Below are positions 35,497-47,431 of a DNA stretch of 64,000 bases, piece by piece. The stretch is from Chamaea fasciata (taxonomy: Eukaryota > Chordata > Aves > Passeriformes > Sylviidae): the NCBI GenBank assembly GCA_029207755.1, contig JARCOQ010000002.1, positions 87,491,087-87,555,086 on the forward strand, written 5' to 3'. Under the pieces are notes generated by a model. It saw only the letters and a list, made by a program, of their open reading frames with translations. It had not been told where the DNA came from and searched no databases. Every line of letters begins with the position of its first letter. Positions within the stretch are counted from its first letter, which is position 1. A program made the translations under genes and the position numbers.

Positions 35497-36992
35497 TCAC
35501 TGGCATTTTCAAAGGTATTTGGCTGTAAGTTCCCACTCACCAATCCCAGACTGACAGGACTAGACCAATAACGTGTGTAGAATTTCACATGCCTTTAAAA
35601 ATATTTCCACATTAAAATACTTTGAAGAATTCAAGATTATCTCCTCAGAATATTTATAAGACAGATTCATGGGGGAATTCATCCTGTTCTGTGCAATACT
35701 AGCAGCACAAAGCAGCCTTAAAGTCAGCTTAGGCATCTCTTTGAGGATTTCTCTGATGTACAGAAATCCTGTGGTAATGGCTTTTTCCCTTTCCCTCACT
35801 GCAAGTTCCACTTCAAAGATATTTGGATGGTATGACTGCTGGAGAGGAACTTATTCCAAGTTTCTGTGCCCCAGGTATAGCCTACCATTATCAGAAGGAC
35901 TTCTTGTGGCTCTTAGGAATCAGCAACACCTCAAGGTAGCCTTGAAACAACTTTAAATTACCATAAAATCCAAAGGTCAGTCCCAGGACCCTAAAGTTTG
36001 GAGATGTGCTTCTCCTCCTATCATTTTCCATAGAACTTGTTTCAAATTGCCTCCTTCTCTGAAGTCTTAGCCCAGTGATTCTAGTTTGCACCCTGATAGT
36101 AGACAGACCTTTTTCTTTCATCATCAGTGGAGGTGTAGAGTGATTTTGATTAATGACTTCATTGTCCCCAGCCAGCAAGAGACTTGCCTTTTTCAGTTTG
36201 CATCAGAATGGATGCTGAACTGACTGTGAGTCTCTAACTGGCAGTAGATTTCACCTGCTGAGAAGGGAGGAAATTAGTCAGGAAAAAAAATGGTCACAAA
36301 ATAATACTGATTTACTTTAACTTCAACTAGAATGTCAGTGGATGCAAAAATTTTCCTTAACTTCCCCAGACTTTTTTCCTAAGTCTATACATGCAAGAAA
36401 GAAACTGTTTAAGGGAATCAAAATAATCTTAAGAATCAAGTAAATTCCCATTTAATTCTTTCATCTCTTTTTTTTTTCTGTCCATTTTTAATAAAAAGGA
36501 GAGTAAAGGCAGGGTTAAATTAACAATGATATTAACATTAGGGTATTTTCATGCCTGCCTCTACTCTTCTTCTAGTGAGGAGACTGGACCTGTCTCAGGA
36601 ATTTTGGGAATACTGGTTTGTTGTTATGCATGTAAGATTTTAACATAAAATGTCACAAGTATTAATGCCAGTCACAGGTCATGACTGGGTCTTTTAAACC
36701 TCAACTAGATCTACTCTTGACATTGAAGAACTTATTTGGGACATGGTGATCAACAACAATTTTGACTGTCGTGACCATTAAATTGTGGACCACAACATCC
36801 TAAGGTAGGAGAGTAGAGAACATAGACTCTGCTCCTCAGAAAATCCGAATGCACCTCATTCAGGAAACTGCTACATGGGATCACATGGGCAGCACCTCTG
36901 AAGGGTGAAGAAGCTCTGGAAAGCTTTGAATATAACCTCCTCCAATCACAAATATGGATCATCTTGTTACTCAGAAAAATAAAGATATCAGG

Positions 36993-37587
36993 AGACTAGA
37001 CTGGCTAAACAAGGGAGCATGTGGCTCAGTTTCAGTTTGAAAAGGCATAGAATATAGGAGGTGGAAGGAGGGATGCAACACAAAGGAGGAATTTATAAAC
37101 TTTGAGTGCACAGTGATCATGTTAGGAAAGCCAAAGCTCACCTAAAGCTGATGTCTACCAGGGTCATGAAGTGTTGGATATCCCAAGGTGCATGAGGTAC
37201 CACGTTTACAGCAAGTCAGCGGAGGTAATCAATGCTGATGAGACCACACCCAGAGTGCTGAGATGAAGCACTTTTCATATAAGGAGAAGGCGAGAGATAG
37301 GACTGTTCAATCTGAAGAAGAGAAGGCTCAGGTGGGATCTCACCCATGTATATAAATATTTCAAGAGAGGGTTTGAGGAAGATGCAGTCAAACTTTTTAA
37401 AGTGGTGCCTAGTGACAGAACAAGAGGCACCAGGCACAAACTGAAACAAAGCAGTCTCTGTCTGAACATCAAGAAATACTTTGTTACCATGAGAGTGTCT
37501 GAGGACTGAAACAGGCTGCTCAGGAGTCTCAGCCCTCGAAGTATGTGACCTAGCCTGAGCAGGAATGGTAAGATGGGATGACCCTCA
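36993..37587 (+). mobile_element. CR1 LINE, internally deleted, 5' part of a split element
   Basis: The element starts with 'gactggctaaacaagggagc' and 'ggaggtggaaggagggatgc', then 'aggaaagccaaagctcacct'. These match the CR1 ORF2 segment between endonuclease and reverse transcriptase. The reverse-transcriptase core is missing. After about 37160 the sequence resumes with the 3' part: 'gaagagaaggctcaggtggg', 'catgtatataaatatttcaa', 'gtgcctagtgacagaacaag' and 'aggctgctcagga'. It breaks off at 'gggatgaccctca', where a SINE is inserted, and continues at 37711. All reading frames are closed. Confidence 0.85.
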
Positions 37588-37710
37588 CATCACAGAATAT
37601 TCTGGTTTGGAAGACATTGACAGGGATCATCAAGTCCAGCCCTCAAGTGAACGGCCCATATGGACACTACCTTGATTACCACCATGCTCTGACCAACTGA
37701 GTTAATCTCA
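37588..37710 (-). mobile_element. tRNA-Ile-derived SINE (TguSINE1-like), antisense, nested in CR1
   Basis: On the minus strand a tRNA-Ile-like head is seen: 'taactcagttggtcagagca' retains the A box and D arm, followed by 'tggtggtaat' from the anticodon side. About 14 bases covering the T arm and B box are lost, and 'ccatatgggccgttcacttg' follows. The tail, 'ggacttgatgatccctgt' and then 'cagaatattctgtgatg', is CR1-like. This head-tail combination is that of TguSINE1, described from zebra finch. The plus-strand neighbours on both sides belong to a single CR1, so the SINE inserted into it. CTCA at both edges (37584-37587 and 37707-37710) may be a short target duplication. Loss of the B box should make it silent. 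Confidence 0.83.
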
Positions 37711-37748
37711 GTTTTTTCCAGCCTCAACCATTCTGTGGTCACATGACA
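37711..37748 (+). mobile_element. CR1 3' terminus resumed after the SINE
   Basis: 'ttttttccagcctcaaccat' and 'tctgtg' are the expected CR1 continuation after 'gatgaccctca' (consensus form 'cccttccaacctcaaccattctgtg'). Together with 36993-37587 it reconstructs one CR1 3' end. Confidence 0.78.
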
Positions 37749-40700
37749 ACAAGAAAATCTTTTACCACTTGGATATTATGGGGAGTGGAAGAATGGGAAA
37801 TGTATTTTGAATGGCAGTAAATGGCTGTTATATTTTTACATGAAGGGAAAGACCTCCTAGGCTGACAGAGAGAAAGTTTAGATAGCTTTTATTCCTTAAC
37901 AAGGTTTTTCCTAAATGATAATTAAACTTTCTAGAAAAGGAAGGATATGAGGGGGCAGATGAGAAGGTGATAATGTGCACATCCATAGATAATATACCAT
38001 TACTGGCAGTTAGCTTGTTATAGGATGTGAAAAAAGCTAACACACGAAGAATGTAAAGTTAATGCTAAAACAGAAAAGTCGGAATGTTCTAATCATTTAG
38101 CCTTGTGGTTTATCTAATTTCTGCTTTTTAGTGGTGATTGTTGACCACCGGTCTGTAGAACAAGCACCAAAATCAGTATTGTATTCACTCACATACTGCT
38201 CACATTAGTCAAGGTCTTGATGTTGTGTAACAAGAATAACACTATCACCACACATATAAATACCTAAAGGCATCCTGACATCGATTCACCACATAAATAA
38301 ATCTGCAACCCAAACTTCTAAATGGTTGTAAATTGTGCCTGTCACGATGCTAGCTGAAGTGTTGTTTCTGTTAACCTGGCTGTTATATCTTTGAATTTCA
38401 TTTGAGTCAGTGAAACTCAAACAATTCTAGGGGACAATTGCTGTCCTCCCTCTCATCTGCAAGATCATCTGCCCGGCTTCTTGGAAGACATGTGACGGGA
38501 GATGTTGGCTGCTCAGAGCCTGTGATACTGAGCAGTTCCTCCCATTGCTTCAGGCCTCTCCCTCAGAGCTTTCCTGTTCGCATTGTTAGGGATGCCTCTA
38601 AGAGGACAGCCGTGGGGTAAGAGTTGCTTGCAAAGAATATCCTTGTTGGTTTATGTTGTGGCAGTTGCTCCTGATAGAAACAAAGCCACATTTGATAATG
38701 CTGAACTACTCCAAAAAATCACTTTTCCTTCCAGCAGCCTGTTTTCCTAATGAGAGGATGCATTCAGAGAGCTTCCAAACAACACAAATGCAGAAAACAA
38801 TTGCTACAAGAATGACTTTCAACACTTAAAAATTGCTTTCTGAACCTGTTTGAGATAGTCATCTAAAAGGGTAGTCTTCTTTCATAACTCCTTTATAATA
38901 ATGCACATCTGGGTGAAAATTCATCTCAAACAATACTTACTTTTGTCTTTCCTTATTTACCATCATTATCATTACTTTTTACTTTAGTTAGCAGATGTTT
39001 CTTTAGCGCTCTGACATTCTTTATAATTTGCATATTTTTTCATTTAACTGGCAGAAAAGACAACTTACTGTACAATATGCACCTTGTATTTAGCACTTAT
39101 ATGTATGTGGCATATGTAACAGGAAAAGATCTGATATCCCCAATACATTTTTAATGTACAAATTTAACATACTTTTTAAAATTCATGTATTTGGGCTTTT
39201 CTTTGTGCCATGAAAATATGTCTGATTGTTTAGAGCACAGCTCATATCCAAGGAGGAATAATTTTGCCTCTACAGTATAAACTCATAGCATCCAGGATGT
39301 GGCTATGATGAACAAATCAGTAATTAATTGGGCATTCATTCCAGTGACCTGTCAGCATTCAAATGCTTTAATTAGATGGAGAAATGGAGGCAAGTAATGA
39401 GGGCCAAATCTGTATCCTTTTGAATACAGTGGCAAAACATCCACTTGCTGCAATAAGATTTAGTCCTAAATGCATGACAGCACACTATAGAAGATGTCGT
39501 CTCCACCAACTGTGGTTCAAGTGTATAATACTGATAATGTCACTGGCATTGTATCTTTCGTTAAGGAAACAATGATGCTCTTAGGAAGCTTTTTGTCTGC
39601 TCATGCATACAAAACAGGCAATTTTCGTGAAGTATTAATTGCAAATTATCTAGTATAAATGAGGGTCCCAAAAAGAAAAATCTACTTTATACTGTATCGC
39701 CTGTTTATTTCATTATTAGTATTCATTGTTTTGCTTACGTGGTACAGCTGAAAGGAAAACCATATCCTGTGTCAAGGAATCACACTTTTCACATGCAGGT
39801 GCATAGAGACCTAGAGGGTTTTTTCTGTTCCCAAGTTTTTCAAAAGTATTCAAGTATATGTGTCTAAATGTACACCAGAAACATTTGTCTACCTAAGATT
39901 TTCTGTGCATATTGACCAGTTCAGTTTCCACAAAGAGATAAACCATATTAAAAATTACCACACTAGATTAAAATACTGGTGATGTACTTTGTTTCCTTTG
40001 CATTACAAAGGTACTGACTGTAGCTCAACACCTGTTTGTTGCTACCTAGCTAGTATTAACTTTCCATATGAAGTGCAGGTTTGGACTATTATGAAAAACG
40101 TAAACCAGTTTTGAAAATTGACGTAACATTTGACATCTTTTCAAATTAAATGTGTATTTTTTTTCCTAAAAGTGCTTTTGGTTCCACTGTCTTTATTAAA
40201 CAACCCTTCTAATTTACAATATATGTAATAAAGTCCATGGCAAAATGCAGTGCACACAGAGGTACCCCAGCTACCTTTGAATGAGGAACATACATCCATC
40301 CTAGAGAATCTTGGGCCTCTAAGAGTCTTCCTCCACCCTTGTCTCCTCATGGCTGTTAGAAACCACCTTCTTGTTTTGCAGCCTATTAATACTATATATT
40401 CATGACTATCTTCTCCAATTTTCTTCTTGTGCATATAATGTCCTCACCCTTGTTGCTTAAGAGGAATTTTTCCTTTATGGCTTTGAGCATATATTGAACT
40501 TTATTTACAAAACAAAAACATTCTCCAGCAGCCTTTACCTTACAAGACTAAGCCACTGCAGGTGTCCTGCAAAAGCATGGTTTCTGTTCCTCTGAATTTC
40601 CATGTGTTCTTCTTTGTTGAGCATAATTGAATCAAACATTATGGAACTTTTAGATGGAGCCACAAATGTAGAGAAGTACTACCTTTTCTTGATCCCTCCT

Positions 40701-41370
40701 GAAAATACCCCATGTGATGTATTTGGGGATTTGGTTTGTACTTTTCTCAGCCAAGTCAATCTGAGGTTCACAGGTTTTCCTGTGATCCACTGATATATCC
40801 TATGTATTTCCATCCCCTGTCATTTCAAAGTGATGAATTGTCAGCCTATAACAGAGATTCTTGTTATTAGTCCTCAAGTACATGACTTGGCAATTTATAC
40901 AATTATATCTCAACCCTTCTTTTTTAGTTCACCCATCTATTCCAATATTATATTCTGAACCCTCTTTAAATTACTGTTTCCAGTGCTTTGTCACTGGCTG
41001 TTTTCATTCTTCTTCAAATGACTGACACAAGCCCTCAGCCCCTCCCCACAGATATCTTGTACTTTTCCTCATAACCATCTCGCTGAAGTAGATCTGTTTC
41101 ACCTAGATTTTGTTCCAGGAGAAATGTCACAAGCTGTCTAAAGGCTACGGTCAAGCAAACTTTTTAACAGCTTCCGAACATCTGAATCTTCAAAAATTTT
41201 CAGAGTAACATTTCAAGTATATAAACCTAAAAGAAGAACTTCAGCAAATCCCTTGATACATTTCACTTTTTCTATTTATAAGATCAGATTAAGATTCTCC
41301 CCTCCCATATTCTTCCAATAATGCCTCACATAGCTTTTATAACTTTGATGAGAATCACTTTGGGTGCCAT
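37749..41370. other. Unique AT-rich DNA, no gene seen
   Basis: No gene supported. About 38430-38620 is richer in GC and CpG and ends in a good splice-donor-like 'ggggtaagag', but its frame has no domain. About 39290-39380 is dense in TAATTA-type motifs. A minus-strand AATAAA at 40197-40192 follows an unrecognised 97-residue minus frame (40141-40434). Confidence 0.55.
41366..41370 (+). repeat. Left target-site duplication GCCAT
   Basis: Direct repeat of GCCAT immediately before the TG of the LTR. Its partner is at 41905-41909. Confidence 0.85.
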
Positions 41371-41904
41371 TGTCCTGGGTTATAGTATAGGATGTGCACA
41401 AAGTATTCTATCACCATCTTCATGAACTGTTGAATCCAGGTGGGGCAGTGTTTTCCCAGACCCCTCCCTCTGGGCCATTATCTTCTGTTAATGGCCCATC
41501 AGATGCCTTGCCCATGACTCATAGGTAACTCCCTCCAGGAGCTGTCTCTGTTTAATGGGCCATCAAGGACCCTCTGCATGACTCATCATCCCATTGTGAG
41601 ATGCTCCGCCCAAGGGGAGGAACCAAGCGTTCTCACCTGGATGTAATCTGGGATTTGGGACAGTACAGGGGGCCCTTAGCCACTGGATTCCCAGAGGAAC
41701 AGAGCTACCAGACCTTTCTACAGGATCACTGCTTCAGGAAGACCACCTCATCTCGACTGCTTCCATCACTCTGCTCAGGTTGTATTCTGACTCTGTCAGT
41801 GGTCTTTTGTATTATTGCATCTATTTTATTTTACTTTCTTTCCTTTCTTCCTATTGTATCTCTGACTCGGAGCCTCTCATTTGTTTTGCTTGCAAACTGC
41901 TACA
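41371..41904 (+). mobile_element. Solo ERV LTR with perfect target-site duplication
   Basis: The LTR begins 'tgtcctgggttatag' and ends 'gcaaactgctaca', so it has TG and CA termini. It matches a passerine LTR family in order. 'gagatgctccgcccaagggg' and 'aggaaccaagcgttctcacc' come first. A mutated TATA region follows ('ggatgtaatc' where 'ggatataaa' is expected). Then come 'attcccagaggaacagagct', 'aggatcactgcttcaggaag', 'accacctcatctcgactgct' and a T-rich stretch with 'tattttacttt'. GCCAT lies directly outside both ends (41366-41370 and 41905-41909). The 534-bp length and 5-bp duplication fit an ERVL-type solo LTR. The promoter looks damaged. The 131-residue frame across it is not a gene. Confidence 0.9.
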
Positions 41905-41909
41905 GCCAT
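41905..41909 (+). repeat. Right target-site duplication GCCAT
   Basis: Partner of 41366-41370, immediately after the terminal CA of the LTR. Confidence 0.85.
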
Positions 41910-43750
41910 GCTCAGTTTTGGGAAATCTTTATTATTTCCATTTCTAAGAGCCACCATCTGGGAGCAGAACAGCATCCCACCTCTGCAGAGGGCTGAGGTC
42001 TCACTACTAGCACTGCTATATAAGACAGAGTTCTTATGACTATGGCAACTTAAGAAGGTCTAGCCAATATGAAGAAGAGATCAGTATCTGAAATGTATAA
42101 AGTTCTGGGGCTAGAAAGGATAATAGTCAATATGGTCACCTGAGCCAAGCCTTAGGTCATGGTTACTGGGGAATCTTGCCCCAGCTGTAGGGCACTGGCG
42201 TCATCGCTGAGTACACTTGTTTCAAATCATGAATCTGAAATTGTTTTGTTTGACTTTGAAACTGAATAAATCTCTGCTGAGTTCATCAAATACCTACTTA
42301 GCATCAGCCCTATTGCCTGAGTAAACTCAACAGTGTTTCATAGCTGCTTATTCAGCTCAGCTGATCTATTGCCCTATCTGCTCAGAAATTGCCTAAAAAT
42401 CTAGAATCAGGAGTTCCTGAGCTCAGATAACTCCTTGCCCTAGCAATTTGAGGTTTGCTTTGTTTTCCACTGAATGACTCCAAATACTCCTTGAGAGAGC
42501 AGAGAAAGTTGCACAGGCTCTCAGTATCTCTATGTCTAACATACATCAGGCTATTGCACCATCTCTCAGTCTTGTGACTGCTGGGACATTTTCTCTTGTC
42601 ATCTAGCCCTCTTTGGCAGATTTAGACACAAGATTTTTGTTACTAAAGTGGCAATCATGAGACTTTAACTCAATGTGCTGTTTTCCAAGGTCCCATATAT
42701 CATTACATTCCACCTTTTGATAGGGTTTGCCACAGTGTCTACATCAATGCCAAAAAAGAAAGCTTTCCTTTTTGTAATTCCACAAGATACCAGTGATGGT
42801 CCTAAAGTCTTCATTTGAAACTATGAACTATTTTACTTCATAATGAGCACACAACACACGCTGCCAAGGCAGCCCTGTACAAACTGCAATACCTGCAACT
42901 TTTCCTTCAATCCCTTGAAAGTGACCAGCCAGTTCCTTTTATCAAGATACACACAGAAATCATTGTACTCCTTTGAGCTTGATTTGTTTGGCTTTCTGCC
43001 AAAAGTACGAATCACCAAGATCATGCCATGTTGGTGTTGAGGTTTTTTGATGCTGCAGATTCTGACCTCAGGTGTTTAAGACCCCAGTGAGAGCTGAATC
43101 AGAATAGTCTCTTCACCAGCCACTCCTGTGACCCATGCAGGTCACGGGCTGACCTAAGCACCTCTGTTTAAGGACTGGTATCAACAACAGTTGGTCTCCA
43201 AAAATTATGGCCTCAGTTGGGTCATCCTATAGAACAGCTTTTCTTGATTCTCCACCTAGTATATCTTACAGCATGACCTCCAAGCAAGCAATACACAGGT
43301 AAATGCAGCAATCATTGCAGGTATAATCTCCAGGCACCCGCTTTAACAGTACCTCAAACACTGTGTTTAGACATTGAAGAGTTTTACTGATCATATGGAC
43401 TATCATGGTCTCTTCCTTTAGACATTTGATACATGTACATGTATCATGTTTGTCAGCATCATGACTGCTCAGTAAACAAGTGTTTTCTTTACATCCCAGA
43501 ATTACGTTTTTATATCACAAATTTTCATTCCCTAGTCTGTCCTCCTTCATTCACTATTCAAGGTTTTACACCCAAAGGGTTTGAGGGAACTATTTAATGA
43601 GCATAAATAGCACTGGGTGTAAAAATGTCTACTATTTCTCCTTCAGAAATACAAATGTCATACTAAGTTATTAAATAATCACAATAATTTTTATATAATT
43701 TATTATCTATTTTAGTGCCTCTTATCTGAGCATCCAAGTATTACAGTGGC

Positions 43751-43825
43751 TTCCCAAAAGAAGAAGTTTTTTCCCAAAAGAGGAAGATTTTTCTCAAAAG
43801 ATGAAGAACCTAAAAGAAGAGTTTT
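43751..43825 (+). repeat. 20-bp minisatellite, three and a half copies
   Basis: Units start at 43751, 43771 and 43791 ('ttcccaaaagaagaagtttt' and variants). A partial unit follows at 43811-43825. Copies differ by two to six substitutions, with no indels between the first three. Confidence 0.88.
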
Positions 43826-44726
43826 CTGTGTGGTGAGACTACCAGTGTATCAAAGTACATGACTTTTTTTCCAATATCACCATCACAATTGTGTTTCTTT
43901 TTACCTCTAGCAGTGTTTGCCTGAGATTCCTCACCCTGCTGGCAGGTTGATCCAGCTGGGAGAGTACAAAATTTTTTGCTGACTCAATAGTTAAGCCAGC
44001 TCATTATTTTACTTAGGTATATGAGAAATAAAGAGAAAGCATGACAGACAGAGTGATAAGGTTTGGATAAGTGTGTCCTGAAGGAACAAGCCATAAAGAA
44101 AACTAAACCCAAGGAAAAGTTTCAGGTTGTGGTTTCATAGCAAATTCTTTATTATGACCTTTGTAAAGTCCTAATGAAATAGTGAAAATTAAGCAAGGTT
44201 TATTAATTAAGAAACCCACTTGCCAGCACTCAAACATGCATGAATATTTGTCAATATTCTTTTTAATAGCTGCTTTCTCTTTCATGAATGTATATCAGCC
44301 ACCCAAAATTCTTAGACAACATGTCTGCAGCCAGCTTTTGTGAACATGTTAATTAGAAAGCCCATTCCAGCAGAGTTTCTGAGATGAGCAGCAAACAGTA
44401 CTGCTCATCCACCCCACCCCCACAGTAGGCACACAAACAGCATGGCTTATTCAACAGAAATCACACAGAGAAGAGAGACCAGGTATATTTGGAGGCTCAG
44501 AGCCATAATATAAAACTATAAATCCTGCCTACATAGAGAGCTTAGCAGCACGCTGACATTCAGTGACAAACAGTGGTCTCAGATCTTGGATTTTAGGGTT
44601 GCCTGGAGTATCAATAGTAGTTTGTTTCACAACATTATAAAGAACTTATTTGGCCATAACACATACAAATACACCAAAGTGTAAGCAGAGAGCTAATTCT
44701 TCCTCTGCCTTCCAAGAGGCAGCCTG

Positions 44727-44760
44727 TCACAGAATGTGCAGAATTCACAGAATGTGAATT
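44727..44760 (+). repeat. Two-copy tandem duplication of 16-18 bases
   Basis: 'tcacagaatgtgcagaat' is followed by 'tcacagaatgtgaatt'. 'cacagaat' is also a CR1-tail word, but no CR1 body adjoins. Confidence 0.75.
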
Positions 44761-44787
44761 AACTTTCCTTAACTCAAAGTAATAATC

Positions 44788-44825
44788 TGGTTTGATAGAT
44801 AAAGTTTGGTTTGATAGATAAAATT
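44788..44825 (+). repeat. Two-copy 19-bp tandem duplication
   Basis: 'tggtttgatagataaagtt' at 44788-44806 is repeated at 44807-44825 with a single substitution, which points to a fairly recent duplication. Confidence 0.9.
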
Positions 44826-47431
44826 TGATATTAATAAATTATCTGCTTCAGCACAATTGCTTTTCTAAGTGAATTCTTGGTTATTAACAACACTGCTAAA
44901 ATCTTCCTGAGGTGAGGCAGCTCCATGTTGAGTGGGTTGATGTCACAGAAATAAAACCTTGTTCAAATTTGAGTAGCTAAATATTGTCTTGTGAAAATAC
45001 TGGGAATATAAGTGCTTGTGTGTAGGATTACAGGTGTCATAGCTGTACTGAATATATTGCAGTTACTGTATATGTACCAGTATATACACTGTATAGAAGA
45101 AGTGGTTATACAACCTAAGGAAAGAAATGTGTAAATATTGCTTTAAGTAAGACAGTTGTTCATAGTAAGGTAGGATATGAGCTTACTGGATCATGATTTT
45201 CCATGGAAATTTCTCTTAAGGCTTTATGGAGGGCAAAGTAAGACATTTTTGATAGTGTCTCTTTGATTGGAGACATCTATTGTACTAAAAGACTTCATAC
45301 CTAGCTCACTGTTTATGACTTTGACAGAATTATAAACAAAGCTCTATTTCAGACTACACGTACTGTGGTAAAAAGAGGAAAGAAGAAGCAAAGAAGCCTC
45401 CTTCAAATTTCCAAGAAATAATACCACACTGTAAAGCTCTGCTGTTTATCATAAAATAGTCATGTTTCCAAAATAAAAGGCCCGAATCTGACATAAAAGT
45501 ACTGAATAGGACTGGAGAAATAAGGATATTCCATTCACAGATTGAAAATTTGTGCTATTGTTTTGTCCTTGGTTGAACAATACAAGTTTTTCACAAAGTA
45601 GTATCCTGAGCAGAGCCTGAAGCTTGTCTTAAAATAAGATAGGCAGAGAGAGTTGATGCTTTGAAAAGTTACCTTCATGACATGTGGGGAGAGGCTTCAA
45701 ATAGTTTCTTCTGCTTTTTATTTCCCTTGGAACCTAGAGGGTGAGAGGGAATTGGTTATGTGGGGTATCACTAAAGTCATGTTGTTTGGAAATGGGGCTG
45801 CATTTCTTCCAATCTGCTGTTGAGAAAAAAAATAAATGATGGAAATACATTGTGTCTGTCATTTAAGGTTTTCCTTCTTCACTGCTGTTGACATCTGACC
45901 TCAGACACCCTTTCCAGCACTTTTCTTCACTATTTCAAGATCATTTTCACCTTCTCTTCCTGAATCCTTTCCACATCCAGAGGAGGAACCTGGCAGAAAG
46001 CATTTTCACATCAGGGCAGTCATTCTTAAGTCTGCACCTTCTTGGTCATCCATTTTTAAAAATAAATATTCTCATGAAAAATACAGTTATCAGAACTGCT
46101 CAGACATAACAGCATTTCTGTCCACTAATGTTTACTGTTTCACCCTCAGTTTATTCTTACATTTCTGTTGACCTTAAAATTCAGTTAAATGAACATTCCC
46201 TTGTAAGAGTTTTTGAAAACTCAAATTGTTCATATATATACAAAGCTCTTTGTTATCTCAATGAGGTATAAATTCCCCTGAAATTTTCAAAATTTAAGAA
46301 AGTTTAAAAATCACTTCGGGTGTCGATTATTCTGTTTTACAGTTGTATACACATTTCTTACACCTGTCACTGTGGCATACAGAGCAGGAAAAGTCAGAAC
46401 TTCCTATGAAAACTGTGAGCTCCTCTCCCTCTTACCAAAAAACTGCACTGGTAGAAACATCTATTTTTCATTTGTTTGGGTGGGGTTTTTTTCATTTAAT
46501 ATTTTTTTTTTAATTTCTCTGAAAAAAAAATCACATAGCTGGAAAGTTTTATCCTCAGTAATAAAGGGTCTAACATTTTTCCATCAGCATTGCTAAGACA
46601 GTTTTCTGGTTCCAGTTAGAAATAGTTGATCAACTCTCATATAGTCCATCATTATCTTTGTCATGAGAAATGCAAAGAATGCTTCAGAGTGTGAAACAAT
46701 ATTTTCTTTATACAATACAATATCTTCATATAAATACTTGAAATATGGTAAAATGAAAAGTGAATGTCCCTCTTGCATATTCCCTCTCTCCACATCAGCA
46801 TGGCAACACTGGGTTCATGAGAACAGCTTTTTAGGCTACAGCTGCTCAGGCTCAGAATAATACCCCAACCAAGTCTCACAAAGAACTTCTAGTAAAAACA
46901 TGCGCTTCCACATGTTTCACAAGTTGGGTTGAGTTTTTTCCCCACTGGAACATTCTGAGAGGGTTTTATAGTGCCTTGGGATTTTTTTTTTAATTTTAAC
47001 ACTTCTGAGTTTCAATAAGTGTTCTGAAACATAAAGAAAGCCCTACTTCCACTTCCCTAAGGGAGTCAGAAGTGACACAATGGTAGTGTGATAAGAACCT
47101 CAACTTTTGCAGGACATTTTTCATCTTATTAAGAATGTGAAAACTCAGAGTAAAAATAAGGACATTTTTGCTTAAAGCGATCTAAAATGATTAGTGAGTT
47201 TCAAACATGGATTTTTTTCCTAGAAATTAAGGCAATGTCTATTCGTATTATTTGTTGGCCAGTTTATCTTGGTTTAGTTTGTTTATTTCAGATGGATTTC
47301 ATTTGGCTAGGGGTTTTGATTTGATTTATTTGCTTTTCTCTGAATTGTGCAGGGAAAGATTTTACTTGGACAGTTGGTTGCTTTCTTTCTTCCCACCCAT
47401 AAAAATATTTTTCTTTATGGTCATTTTCAGG

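Larger units (their letters stand above)
34172..36992. other. Unique DNA with small simple repeats, no gene seen
   Basis: No gene supported. It contains T16, a TTTG array and a 25-bp duplication, listed separately. About 34590-34660 recalls old amniote repeats ('cccagtggcttcagtgagat'). The frames at 35560-36178 have no recognisable domain on either strand. Confidence 0.55.
41910..47431. other. Unique AT-rich DNA with three minisatellite-like duplications
   Basis: No gene supported. About 42640-43030 on the minus strand has two adjacent short frames (63 and 46 residues) with balanced composition that I could not assign. They could be a decayed retroelement or chance. 43440-43500, 45000-45200 and 46460-46530 are ordinary AT-rich sequence. 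The duplications at 43.75, 44.73 and 44.79 kb are listed separately. Confidence 0.5.

Noticed and set aside
37640..37710. Functional tRNA-Ile gene
   Set aside because: The tRNA-like head lacks the T arm and B box, has no acceptor stem pairing, and continues into a CR1-like tail, so it is a SINE.
41601..41996. 131-residue plus-strand frame
   Set aside because: Most of it is the 3' half of a solo LTR, running into flanking DNA. No retroviral domain is present.
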